From Chloroflexia bacterium (GTDB lineage: Bacteria; Chloroflexota; Chloroflexia; Thermomicrobiales; UBA6265): DNA of 9,555 nt. Every line of letters begins with the position of its first letter. Position 1 is the first letter of the stretch. The translations under genes and the position numbers were made by a program. The notes beneath the pieces are model-generated. The model saw nothing but the letters and a program-made list of their open reading frames with translations. It was not told the DNA's origin and did no database searches. The DNA lies in contig JACDBO010000013.1 in assembly GCA_013694885.1 (NCBI GenBank), positions 1 to 9,555 on the forward strand, in the 5' to 3' direction. Below are positions 1 through 6,213 of this stretch, one piece after another.

Positions 1-1362
1 GAGCAGCCCAAACCGGGCAATCGAATCCTGCCCCTCCTCGCGACCGAGCAATCGCCAGGTCAGCAGCACCTCGTTGACCGTGGAGGCAATCTCCGCCAGG
101 AAGATCGAGTAGCTGGCAAAGTGGAACGGTTGGGTGGCGTTGGCGTAGAAGGTGTGCATCGCGTGCCCGGCCTCGTGCGCGAGAGTGAAGACATCGGTGA
201 GCATGCCGTTCCAGTTCATCAACATGACCGGCGGCGAGCCGTAGACACCCCATGAGTACGCACCCGATCGCTTGCCTTTAGTTTCGTGGACATCCACCCA
301 GCGCGACGCGAACCCTTGACCGAGGTCGGTCGTGTAGCGCCCGCCGAGTGCGGCGAGGCCGTCGAGCACGACCTCGACCGCCTCCCGGTACGCGTATCGC
401 CGAGGCGGAGCCGGCGCAAGGGGGACGCGGAGGTCCCACGCTTCGAGCGCATCCAGGTCCAGTGCGCGCCGGCGCAATGCGAGATAGCGCTCGACCACAT
501 CCGTCGCTTCACTGACCGCGGTGATCAGGCTGTCATAGACCGTGGCTGGGACATTGTCGTCGAACAGCGCTTCCGCGCGCGCGGAGTCGTAGCCGCGAAT
601 CCGTGCCGCTGTCGCGTCCTTGCGAACCGAGGAGCCATAGAGACTCGTGAGGGTATAGGCATGGTTCCGGTAGGCTCTGCTCATGGCTTCATACGACTCT
701 TCCCGCACCTCCCGGTGACGACTTTCCTGGAGCACGGCGTAACGGCCCTCGGTCAGCTTGACGTCGCGGCCCTCGTCGTCATGCACCATCCCGAAGTCGA
801 GGTCGGCGTCGTCGAGGGCAGAGAACGCTTCGGCGGGTGCCCGTGCCACATCGGCGAACTGGGCCAGCACTTCCTCGACTTCCGCCGACCGCACATATGG
901 GCGCTTGCGGTCGATATCTTCGAGCACATGTCGATATGCCTGCAGAGCAGGATCGTCCATCAAAGCGGCCAGGCGCTCACCCGGAATCGACACGATCTCA
1001 GGCTGGAGGAAGGCGAGTGCCTGACCCGCCTGGATCGCCATCATCACCGCACGCTCGTAGCGACCACTGGCGTTCGTGTTGGTGGTGTCCTCGTCGCGGC
1101 GGAGACTGGCGAAGGTGATGAGCCGGGCGATACGGAGCTGCACGTCGAGCGCGGCCGCCAACCCTCCCGCCAGGTTCTCCGCTGACTGATCGAGGGTGCC
1201 GCGCGCACTCACCGCCCGCTCGACAAGAGCCTGAAGTCCACTCGCCTCGGCCTCCCAGGCGGCCTCCTCAGGGTAGATCGTCGTGAGGTCCCAGGTATCC
1301 TCGGTTGCGACCTTGTCGCGAGTGAGCTCCTCGCTCATGGCAGTAGTGTCCGTTGCAATCAC
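1..1362 (-). CDS. pepF: Oligoendopeptidase F, M3B metallopeptidase (partial, C-terminus outside window)
   Basis: This is a cytoplasmic zinc metallopeptidase that cleaves oligopeptides, of the M3B/PepF type. The window holds the first 454 codons; the family is usually about 600 residues, so the C-terminal quarter lies beyond the left edge. Counting from the GTG at 1362, the zinc motif HEAGH is at residues 396-400 (codons 177-163), followed by AMHTFYA and then FLAEIAST, where Glu424 is the expected third zinc ligand. This HExGH...AE(I/V)AST arrangement is the PepF hallmark. Residues about 115-200 should be the M3 N-terminal domain. The GTG start is chosen because AAGGAG (complement of 1371-1376) lies 8 nt upstream; the in-frame ATG at 1338 (8 codons later) has no Shine-Dalgarno sequence. 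The gene is transcribed away from the ABC exporter operon, and I see no operon partner inside the window. The family assignment is secure; the exact peptide specificity is not. Confidence 0.95.
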   Translation of the reverse strand, partial: MIATDTTAMSEELTRDKVATEDTWDLTTIYPEEAAWEAEASGLQALVERAVSARGTLDQSAENLAGGLAAALDVQLRIARLITFASLRRDEDTTNTNASGRYERAVMMAIQAGQALAFLQPEIVSIPGERLAALMDDPALQAYRHVLEDIDRKRPYVRSAEVEEVLAQFADVARAPAEAFSALDDADLDFGMVHDDEGRDVKLTEGRYAVLQESRHREVREESYEAMSRAYRNHAYTLTSLYGSSVRKDATAARIRGYDSARAEALFDDNVPATVYDSLITAVSEATDVVERYLALRRRALDLDALEAWDLRVPLAPAPPRRYAYREAVEVVLDGLAALGGRYTTDLGQGFASRWVDVHETKGKRSGAYSWGVYGSPPVMLMNWNGMLTDVFTLAHEAGHAMHTFYANATQPFHFASYSIFLAEIASTVNEVLLTWRLLGREEGQDSIARFGLL

Positions 1363-1545
1363 GCGTTCGGCTCCTTTGTCTTCTGGAAACCGGCCCTCGC
1401 ATCATTTGCGGGGATACAGTAGAGTACGCGGCTCACGTCGCTTCGCCCGCGGATGCCACGGTGCTGGTACGGCACGGTACCACGCGAAGGAGCGTGCGCG
1501 CAGCGAAGATACTCGTCCTGCGTCCGGTTCGTCGTCGAGAGTGTG
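1363..1545. other. Divergent intergenic region between pepF and the ABC exporter operon
   Basis: The 183 bp between two diverging genes must hold both start regions. Visible content: the pepF Shine-Dalgarno at 1371-1376 and a perfect 6-bp inverted repeat at 1465-1482. I could not find a convincing -35/-10 pair on either strand; TACAGT (1415-1420, plus) and the overlapping TACTGT on the minus strand are weak -10 candidates without partners. An open frame enters from ATG 1453 into the first permease, but those 31 codons do not resemble the family. Confidence 0.6.
1465..1482. promoter_or_regulatory. Candidate operator: TGGTAC-N6-GTACCA dyad
   Basis: TGGTAC (1465-1470) and GTACCA (1477-1482) are perfect reverse complements around a 6-nt centre, 64 bp before the chosen start of the first permease. 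It overlaps a second, imperfect pairing, GTGC (1461-1464) with GCAC (1472-1475). As DNA it fits a small dimeric repressor site; as RNA it would be only a 6-bp hairpin with no U-tract, so not a terminator. The regulator is unknown and the role is inferred from position. Confidence 0.35.
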
Positions 1546-2343
1546 ATGCGCGTTTATCTAGAACTCGCGCGACGGTCGTTCGCTCAGCAATTCGCCTACC
1601 GCGGCGCAACGCTGGCCGGGTTATTCACCAACAGCATTTTCGGCGTGATGATCGCTTCCGTGTTTCTCGCGTTGTATCGATCGAACCCGGATGTCAACGG
1701 CGAAATCGCCGGCTGGCGCGCCACCGAGACGCTCACCTACGTGTGGATCAGCCAGTCACTGCTGATGGTGGTCTACCTCTGGGGGTGGTGGGAGATCATG
1801 CTGTCCATCCAAACCGGCGCGATCGTCGCGGACTTTCTCAAACCGCTGGATTTCTACGCCTACTGGCTGAGTCGCGACCTGGGCCGCGCCGCCGCGCACG
1901 CGCTTATCCGCGGCGTGCCGACATTCCTCGTCGGCGCGTTGCTTTTCCGGCAGATGGTGATCCCCGGTGAACTCGGTCGTTGGCTTGCCTTTCTGGTCTC
2001 GGTGGTGTTGGCGGTGAGCGTCAGTTTCGCGTTCCGCTTCATCCTGAATATGGCTGGTTTCTGGGTGATCGACCACCGCGGCGTCGCCTACATGGGCACC
2101 GTGCTCGTCAACTTCTTCTCCGGCCTGCTGGTCCCGCTGACTTTCTTTCCTGGCTGGTTGGAGACCGTTGCCAACCTGCTGCCGTTCCGCGCGATCATCA
2201 TGATCCCCATCGAGCTCCTGCTCGGCCAACGCTCTGTTTTCTCCGGCATCGCCCTCCAGCTCTTCTGTTTCGGTGCACTGAGCGTCATCGCTCGTCTGCT
2301 CCTCCGTGCCGGCGAGCGTAAGGTCGTGATCCAGGGTGGGTGA
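1546..2343 (+). CDS. ABC-2 type exporter, permease subunit 1 (DUF990 / COG4587-like)
   Basis: This inner-membrane permease of 265 residues has about six hydrophobic segments (roughly 22-43, 62-82, 118-137, 143-168, 181-201 and 232-252). Family-like stretches include GAIVADFLKPLDFYAYW (91-107), where the cytoplasmic loop ends in a conserved KPL(D/N), and GLLVPLTFFPGWLETVANLL (193-212). These match the uncharacterised ABC-2 permeases of the COG4587/COG3694 pair rather than importers: there is no binding-protein gene. The ATG at 1546 is chosen because the protein then begins MRVYLELARRSF, as relatives do. A GTG codon lies directly before it, and the upstream ATG at 1453 would add 31 Cys/Arg-rich residues unlike the family. 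The Shine-Dalgarno is weak (GAGAG). The gene overlaps the next permease by 8 bp, so translation is probably coupled. The substrate is unknown. Related cyanobacterial systems have been linked to viologen resistance, as I recall, but that does not set the substrate here. Confidence 0.88.
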   Translation: MRVYLELARRSFAQQFAYRGATLAGLFTNSIFGVMIASVFLALYRSNPDVNGEIAGWRATETLTYVWISQSLLMVVYLWGWWEIMLSIQTGAIVADFLKPLDFYAYWLSRDLGRAAAHALIRGVPTFLVGALLFRQMVIPGELGRWLAFLVSVVLAVSVSFAFRFILNMAGFWVIDHRGVAYMGTVLVNFFSGLLVPLTFFPGWLETVANLLPFRAIIMIPIELLLGQRSVFSGIALQLFCFGALSVIARLLLRAGERKVVIQGG

Positions 2344-3157
2344 TCGTTTTGGATTACTGACGGAGGTTCAGATCGCGGCGCGCATCGCCCGGGTCAGGGT
2401 GCGCGGGCAAATGCAATACCGCGCCTCCTTCGCGATGCAGATTGCCGGCACATTTATCGTCAACTTTGCCGAGCTGGCCGCGCTGCTGGTGATGTTTGGG
2501 CGGTTCGATAATCTCGGCGGCTGGCGCCTCGGCGAGGTAGTCTTCCTTTACGGGCTGAGCGCGATCATGTTCGGACTGGCGGATACGGCCGCGGGCGGGT
2601 TGGGCACGTTCAACGGTCTGATCCGACTCGGAGATTTCGACCGCGTCCTGACGCGGCCGGTCGCACCGTTTTTGCAGGCCCTCGTCAGCGATGTCTCGCT
2701 CCGCCATATCGGGCAGATGGTGCAGGGTATCGTGGTCTTTGTTTTCGCGCTGACGCTCGTCGACGTGCCTTGGGACGCTGCTCGCCTGCTCTACTTTTTC
2801 GTCGTCATCGTCAGCGGCGCGGTGCTCTTTGTGTCGCTCTTCGCGATCGAGGCGATCGTCTGCTTCTGGACCGTTGAGTCGACCGAGGCGGTCAACGCCT
2901 TCACCTACGGCGGGTCCGACCTTGCCCAGTACCCGCTCCACATCTTCGATCGCTGGTTGCGCCGGCTCTTTCTCTGGGTGATCCCGGTCGGCTTCGTCAG
3001 CTTCTTTCCGGCACTTTATTTGCTCGACAAGCCGGATCCGCTTGGTCTGCCGGAGGCGGCCCGCTTCGCCGCGCCACTGGCCGCACTCGCATTCGCCGGT
3101 GTCACAGGGGTGCTCTGGCGCCTGGGCGTCAACCATTATCGCTCGACTGGTAGCTAG
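2336..3157 (+). CDS. ABC-2 type exporter, permease subunit 2 (COG3694-like)
   Basis: This second, non-identical membrane subunit (273 residues) of the same exporter has about six hydrophobic segments, near 34-55, 65-90, 112-143, 150-178, 207-231 and 244-262. Recognisable family stretches are GDFDRVLTRPVAPF (99-112), the equivalent of the KPL loop in the first subunit, and the strongly conserved FWTVESTEAVNAFTYGG (177-193) followed by LAQYPLHIF. The two permeases therefore most likely form a heterodimer with one pair of copies of the ATPase. The GTG start at 2336 lies inside the end of the upstream gene (8-bp overlap), with AAGG about 10-12 nt upstream. No in-frame ATG gives a full-length first membrane segment. 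There is a 43-bp gap to the ATPase gene. Function as an exporter is inferred from family and neighbours; the cargo is unknown. Confidence 0.88.
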   Translation: MGDRFGLLTEVQIAARIARVRVRGQMQYRASFAMQIAGTFIVNFAELAALLVMFGRFDNLGGWRLGEVVFLYGLSAIMFGLADTAAGGLGTFNGLIRLGDFDRVLTRPVAPFLQALVSDVSLRHIGQMVQGIVVFVFALTLVDVPWDAARLLYFFVVIVSGAVLFVSLFAIEAIVCFWTVESTEAVNAFTYGGSDLAQYPLHIFDRWLRRLFLWVIPVGFVSFFPALYLLDKPDPLGLPEAARFAAPLAALAFAGVTGVLWRLGVNHYRSTGS

Positions 3158-3200
3158 CGCATTCGGACAATGTGACGTTCACGACGACCGGGAGATGCCT

Positions 3201-4223
3201 GTGGATTTGAAGCCGGATGCGATCATCAGCGCGCGCGACCTTGCCAAGAGCTTCCGCCGCCAGCGGCGGCGCGCCGGTATGTTCGCGTCGATGCGTGGGT
3301 TCGTCGTACGCGGGGAGGAGGTTGCCGCCGTCGCCGGCGTCTCGTTCGATGTTCCACGCGGTCAGATCGTCGGCTACATTGGACCGAACGGCGCCGGCAA
3401 ATCGACCACGATCAAGATGCTGACCGGCATCCTCGTCCCGTCGTCGGGCACGGCAACCGTCGACAATATCGTGCCGTGGCGACAACGCAAAGCCCTCGCC
3501 CATCGCATCGGGGTCGTCTTCGGACAGCGGACGCAGCTCTGGTGGGATCTGCCACTGATCGACTCCCTCGAACTCCTTCGTCATATCTACCGTGTGCCCT
3601 CCGACCGCTTCCGCACCATGCTGGCGACGGCGACCGAGCTACTCGACCTCGATGCATTCCTGGCCACGCCGGTCCGCCAGCTCTCGCTCGGACAGCGGAT
3701 GCGCGGCGACCTCGCCGCCGCGCTGCTCCATGAACCGCCGATCCTCTTCCTCGACGAGCCAACAATCGGTCTCGACGTTGTCGCCAAGACCCGCATCCGC
3801 GACTTCTTGCAGGCGATCAACCGTGAGCGTGAGGTGACGATTGTGCTCACTACCCACGATCTGGCGGACATTGAACAACTTTGCCAGCGAATTATCGTAA
3901 TTGACCATGGACGGGTACTACTGGACGGTCCACTCTCGACTCTGCGCGACCGCTACGGTACGACTCGTCGCCTGATCGTCGATTTCGAGAGCGACGCCCC
4001 CGCGCTCGATGCCATCATCGGCACGCATGTCAGCCTCGTCGAGCGGACCGGACCACGCATCAATCTCGCGTTCGACCGTCACGCCGTTTCGGCCGCTGAG
4101 CTGATTCGTCGCCTCTCGGACACCGCCCCGATCCGCGACATTAGCATCGAAGAGGCGGCCATCGAAGAAATCATCCGCCAGCTTTATGCGGGTAGAATCG
4201 TGTACGATCGAGCCGCTAAATAG
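3201..4223 (+). CDS. ABC-2 exporter ATP-binding subunit (COG4586-like)
   Basis: This cytoplasmic ATPase of 340 residues drives the two-permease exporter encoded just upstream. Visible motifs (numbering from GTG 3201): Walker A GPNGAGKST (61-69), Q-loop Gln109 in GQRTQLWWDLP, signature LSLGQRMR (161-168), Walker B ILFLDEPT (181-188) and switch His219 in TTHD. LSLGQ instead of LSGGQ is usual for this subfamily and not a defect. A basic insert, RRQRRRAG (19-26), precedes the nucleotide-binding core. The last ~90 residues form an extra C-terminal domain of the DUF4162 kind, ending in IEEIIRQLY. Start choice: GGGAG (3190-3194) sits 6 nt before GTG 3201 but directly against ATG 3195, so GTG is favoured; the two differ by two residues. 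The open frame extends upstream to 3042 but that part lies inside permease 2. All catalytic residues are present, so it should be active. Confidence 0.93.
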   Translation: MDLKPDAIISARDLAKSFRRQRRRAGMFASMRGFVVRGEEVAAVAGVSFDVPRGQIVGYIGPNGAGKSTTIKMLTGILVPSSGTATVDNIVPWRQRKALAHRIGVVFGQRTQLWWDLPLIDSLELLRHIYRVPSDRFRTMLATATELLDLDAFLATPVRQLSLGQRMRGDLAAALLHEPPILFLDEPTIGLDVVAKTRIRDFLQAINREREVTIVLTTHDLADIEQLCQRIIVIDHGRVLLDGPLSTLRDRYGTTRRLIVDFESDAPALDAIIGTHVSLVERTGPRINLAFDRHAVSAAELIRRLSDTAPIRDISIEEAAIEEIIRQLYAGRIVYDRAAK

Positions 4224-4273
4224 CTCCTTTGAGCCAAGCCTCGTCGGTTATCTGGAGGTTGATGAACGATATC

Positions 4274-4282
4274 TGCTATGGT
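4274..4282 (+). promoter_or_regulatory. Possible extended -10 promoter element (TGCTATGGT)
   Basis: TGC directly precedes the hexamer TATGGT (4277-4282), giving the TGn-extended -10 form that can work without a good -35. Nothing resembling TTGACA sits 16-18 bp upstream (GGAGGT is there). A start near 4289 would give a leader of about 160 nt for the zinc-ribbon gene. This is inferred from pattern only. Confidence 0.3.
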
Positions 4283-4406
4283 AATCAGACAGTTGCCGTG
4301 ATCATCGTTCGGTTCGCGGATGAGGTTCGCCACGGGGAATTCTGCGTTCGGGTGGTTCCGGCATTGTCCGTGCGGTACATGGAGCGGGCCGGCGATGATC
4401 CTGAGA

Positions 4407-4420
4407 AGGTGAGATCACCT
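4407..4420. promoter_or_regulatory. Perfect palindrome AGGTGA-GA-TCACCT, candidate operator
   Basis: AGGTGA (4407-4412) and TCACCT (4415-4420) are exact reverse complements separated by two bases, 31 bp before the zinc-ribbon start codon and just before AAGGA (4424-4428). In RNA a 2-nt loop is too tight for the full stem, so a DNA-binding dimer site is likelier than a hairpin. The regulator is unknown. Confidence 0.35.
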
Positions 4421-4450
4421 GGGAAGGACAGTGCGAGTTTGCAGTCATCG

Positions 4451-4810
4451 ATGTCTACGTGCGCCCAATGCGATACCACGTTCGCGTACACCAGCGCCGA
4501 ACAAGTTTTCCGCCGCGACCACAAACTCCCCAGACCTGTTCTCTGCCCGACATGCCGCGCCGCGCAGCGAACGGCGCGCCACAGCGAGTTGCGCGCGCCC
4601 GCCGAGCGGGAGTCCGTCGCTGGCTACGGTGGGAGGGCGCGCGATAGCGCTCCGCGGCGACGCGGCGGAGGTACCGAGCAGAGTGCCGGTGGGCGGTCCT
4701 ATCCGGTCACCTGCGCCACCTGTGGCGCCGGCACACGGATACCATTCGTTCCTCGTCCCGACCGGCCGGTGTACTGCCGCGAGTGCTTCAACGCGCGACG
4801 GGGCCGCTAG
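4451..4810 (+). CDS. Small double zinc-ribbon protein (zf-trcl + CxxC-x17-CxxC)
   Basis: This 119-residue soluble protein has eight cysteines in two tetra-cysteine sites. The first is C4/C7 and C32/C35 (CAQC, 24 residues, CPTC) with FAYTSAEQVF between them, which fits the probable zinc-ribbon domain zf-trcl. A low-complexity Arg/Gly/Ser linker (about 40-83) follows. The second is C88/C91 and C109/C112, CATC and CREC separated by exactly 17 residues, with PFVPRPDRPVYC typical of the CxxC-x17-CxxC domain. Each site should bind one zinc. No catalytic function is known to me for these domains; nucleic-acid or protein binding is the usual guess. The start is uncertain: ATG 4451 has no close Shine-Dalgarno, while in-frame TTG 4439 has AAGGA 10 nt upstream and would add four residues. 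The MFS gene starts 28 bp after the stop, suggesting co-transcription. Confidence 0.8.
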   Translation: MSTCAQCDTTFAYTSAEQVFRRDHKLPRPVLCPTCRAAQRTARHSELRAPAERESVAGYGGRARDSAPRRRGGGTEQSAGGRSYPVTCATCGAGTRIPFVPRPDRPVYCRECFNARRGR

Positions 4811-4838
4811 CTGACGCCTCGACATTCTGAGGGACTCC

Positions 4839-6188
4839 ATGGCAACGACGCCAACCTCACCGAAAGGCGACTGGCGAGGGAATCTGTCCCTCGCCTCCCG
4901 GCGCTACGGAGACCTCTTCCGCGATCGCGACGCGGCCACGCTCCTGCTCGCCGCCGTCGGTTCGGCAATCGGGGATTGGCTGAACTTCGTTGCCGTGGTC
5001 ATCATCGCGTCCAACCTGGGCGGCGGCGAATTGGCGGTGGGTGGCGCGCTCGCGATCCGGTTCGTGCCCCGGCTGATCTTCCAGGGTCCGGCCGGTGCCT
5101 TGGTCGATCGGTTTCCCGGTCGCGTCGTCCTCGCGAGCAGCCAGGTGCTGATGGGTCTGATCGCCGGATCGTTTCTCTTCCTCGAACGCTACCGAGAAAT
5201 GTGGCTGCTGTTCGCGCTCGTCTTCCTGCTCGAATCGGTCTACACCATTGCGCGCCCCGCCTTCGCGGTGCAGGTGCTGCGCATCGTGCCCGCCGGACGA
5301 CGGAGCAGCGCCAACGCGGTGCTCGGAACCGGATTGACCGGGGCCCAGTTTGTCGGTGGTTGGCTCGGTGGCGTGCTCATGAGTGCGTGGGGGGATGTCC
5401 CACTGTTCGTCATCAACGGTCTCTCGTTCTTCGTGCTCGCTGGCGTGGTGCTGTCCGTCCGCACGAACGTCGCGCCTCACGTCGACGAAGCGGAAGCGAC
5501 CTCGTCACCCGAGATCTCGCCTCACTTCACGACCCCTTCCGGCTATGCCGGACTCCTGCGCGTGCCGGATATCCGGTCGTTTCTGGCGCAGCAACTCTCG
5601 ATCCTGCTCCTGATCCAGGCCACGGTCGCCCTCTTTGTCGCAAGATCGATCGAATTAAATCGAGTCCAGTCCGAGGCTGGAACGCTGATCTCCATGGTCG
5701 GCCTCGGTCTGATCCTTGGCAGCGCGCTGGGTGGGATCGGCGTCTATCTTGGCCCGACCGCACTGGTCATCGTCGCCGTGGGCGAGCTAATCAGCGCCGC
5801 TGCGCTCGTTGGGTTCGGGTTGGTCGATACCTGGCCGCTCGCTCTCGCGGCGCTGGTTGGCGCCGGCATCGGTTCCCAAATCTCCGACATCGCGGGGATG
5901 ACCTACTTTCAGAACCATCTGCCGGAGCGTGTCTACGGCCGGTTCCTTTCGCTCTACCTGATCGCGCTGTCAACTGGAGGTCTGGTCGGATCTCTCCTGG
6001 GTCCGCTCCTCAACCTGCGCCAGAGTGTCGGCACGTCGCTTCTTATTATCGCGGTGCCGGCCATCGTCTCCAGTTGCTGGCTCTGGCGCATCGCCCTCAT
6101 CCAGACTCGGGCACGGGCGACAGAGCCGCGGGCTGACTCCAAAAGTAAGCGCGTCTCTCATCGTCGCATGCCGGAGTCGCGGCGCTGA
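4839..6188 (+). CDS. MFS transporter, EntS-like efflux family (MFS_3)
   Basis: This integral membrane protein of 449 residues is the usual size for a 12-helix major facilitator. Hydrophobic segments begin at about residue 33 after a hydrophilic N-terminus. The loop between helices 2 and 3 carries the motif-A-like PAGALVDRFPGRVV (84-97), a feature of proton-driven drug/siderophore exporters. A hydrophilic loop rich in Glu/Thr/Ser/Pro (about 208-238) separates the two six-helix halves. The C-terminal tail after the last helix is strongly basic (about the last 24 residues, Arg/Lys-rich) and cytosolic. ATG 4839 is preceded by GAGGG (4829-4833) at good spacing. It follows the zinc-ribbon gene by 28 bp and precedes the methyltransferase by 25 bp, so the three probably form one transcript. 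Substrate unknown; export of a small organic molecule is the family expectation. Confidence 0.87.
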   Translation: MATTPTSPKGDWRGNLSLASRRYGDLFRDRDAATLLLAAVGSAIGDWLNFVAVVIIASNLGGGELAVGGALAIRFVPRLIFQGPAGALVDRFPGRVVLASSQVLMGLIAGSFLFLERYREMWLLFALVFLLESVYTIARPAFAVQVLRIVPAGRRSSANAVLGTGLTGAQFVGGWLGGVLMSAWGDVPLFVINGLSFFVLAGVVLSVRTNVAPHVDEAEATSSPEISPHFTTPSGYAGLLRVPDIRSFLAQQLSILLLIQATVALFVARSIELNRVQSEAGTLISMVGLGLILGSALGGIGVYLGPTALVIVAVGELISAAALVGFGLVDTWPLALAALVGAGIGSQISDIAGMTYFQNHLPERVYGRFLSLYLIALSTGGLVGSLLGPLLNLRQSVGTSLLIIAVPAIVSSCWLWRIALIQTRARATEPRADSKSKRVSHRRMPESRR

Positions 6189-6198
6189 AAGCATTGCT

Positions 6199-6206
6199 GG
6201 GAGGTG
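6199..6206 (+). promoter_or_regulatory. Strong Shine-Dalgarno that sets the methyltransferase TTG start
   Basis: GGGAGGTG matches the anti-Shine-Dalgarno core over seven or more bases. Its GGAGG ends 9 nt before TTG 6214. No in-frame ATG or GTG occurs near it, so it identifies the rare TTG as the initiator. Confidence 0.7.
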
Positions 6207-6213
6207 GCTTCCC

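Larger units (their letters stand above)
4224..4450. other. 227-bp spacer between the ABC operon and the zinc-ribbon/MFS/methyltransferase unit
   Basis: The gap is too long for tight coupling. It contains a possible extended -10 (4274-4282), a perfect 14-bp palindrome (4407-4420) and AAGGA (4424-4428). No intrinsic terminator is visible after the ATPase. The zinc-ribbon reading frame stays open through the whole spacer from 4229. ATG 4262 has GGAGG only 3 nt upstream, so a longer protein (182 residues) is conceivable, but its N-terminal 63 residues match nothing I recognise and their codons look less GC3-biased than the neighbouring genes. Confidence 0.5.

Noticed and set aside
161..168. LSLGQ in the ATPase as a degenerate ABC signature (residue numbers 161-168 of the protein at 3201-4223)
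   Set aside because: This variant is normal for the COG4586 subfamily and all other catalytic motifs are intact, so it is not evidence of an inactive protein.
286..1185. 299-codon plus-strand open frame
   Set aside because: It is antisense to pepF, whose zinc motif and family sequence are clear; the opposite frame has no recognisable domain.
1461..1530. T-box-like sequence (GGTACCACG followed by CTCGTCC) upstream of the ABC operon
   Set aside because: The essential UGGN bulge reads CGGT, there is only about 100 nt for stem I before the pepF start, and no terminator or amino-acid gene is present.
1453..1545. N-terminal extension of the first permease from ATG 1453
   Set aside because: The 31 extra residues are Cys/Arg-rich and unlike the family start, and no Shine-Dalgarno is well placed; MRVYLELARRSF at 1546 matches relatives.
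2354..3136. 260-codon minus-strand open frame
   Set aside because: It is antisense to the second permease and highly charged, an artefact of GC-rich third positions.
4857..5480. 207-codon minus-strand open frame
   Set aside because: It is antisense to the MFS transporter; His/Glu/Arg-rich composition without any domain.
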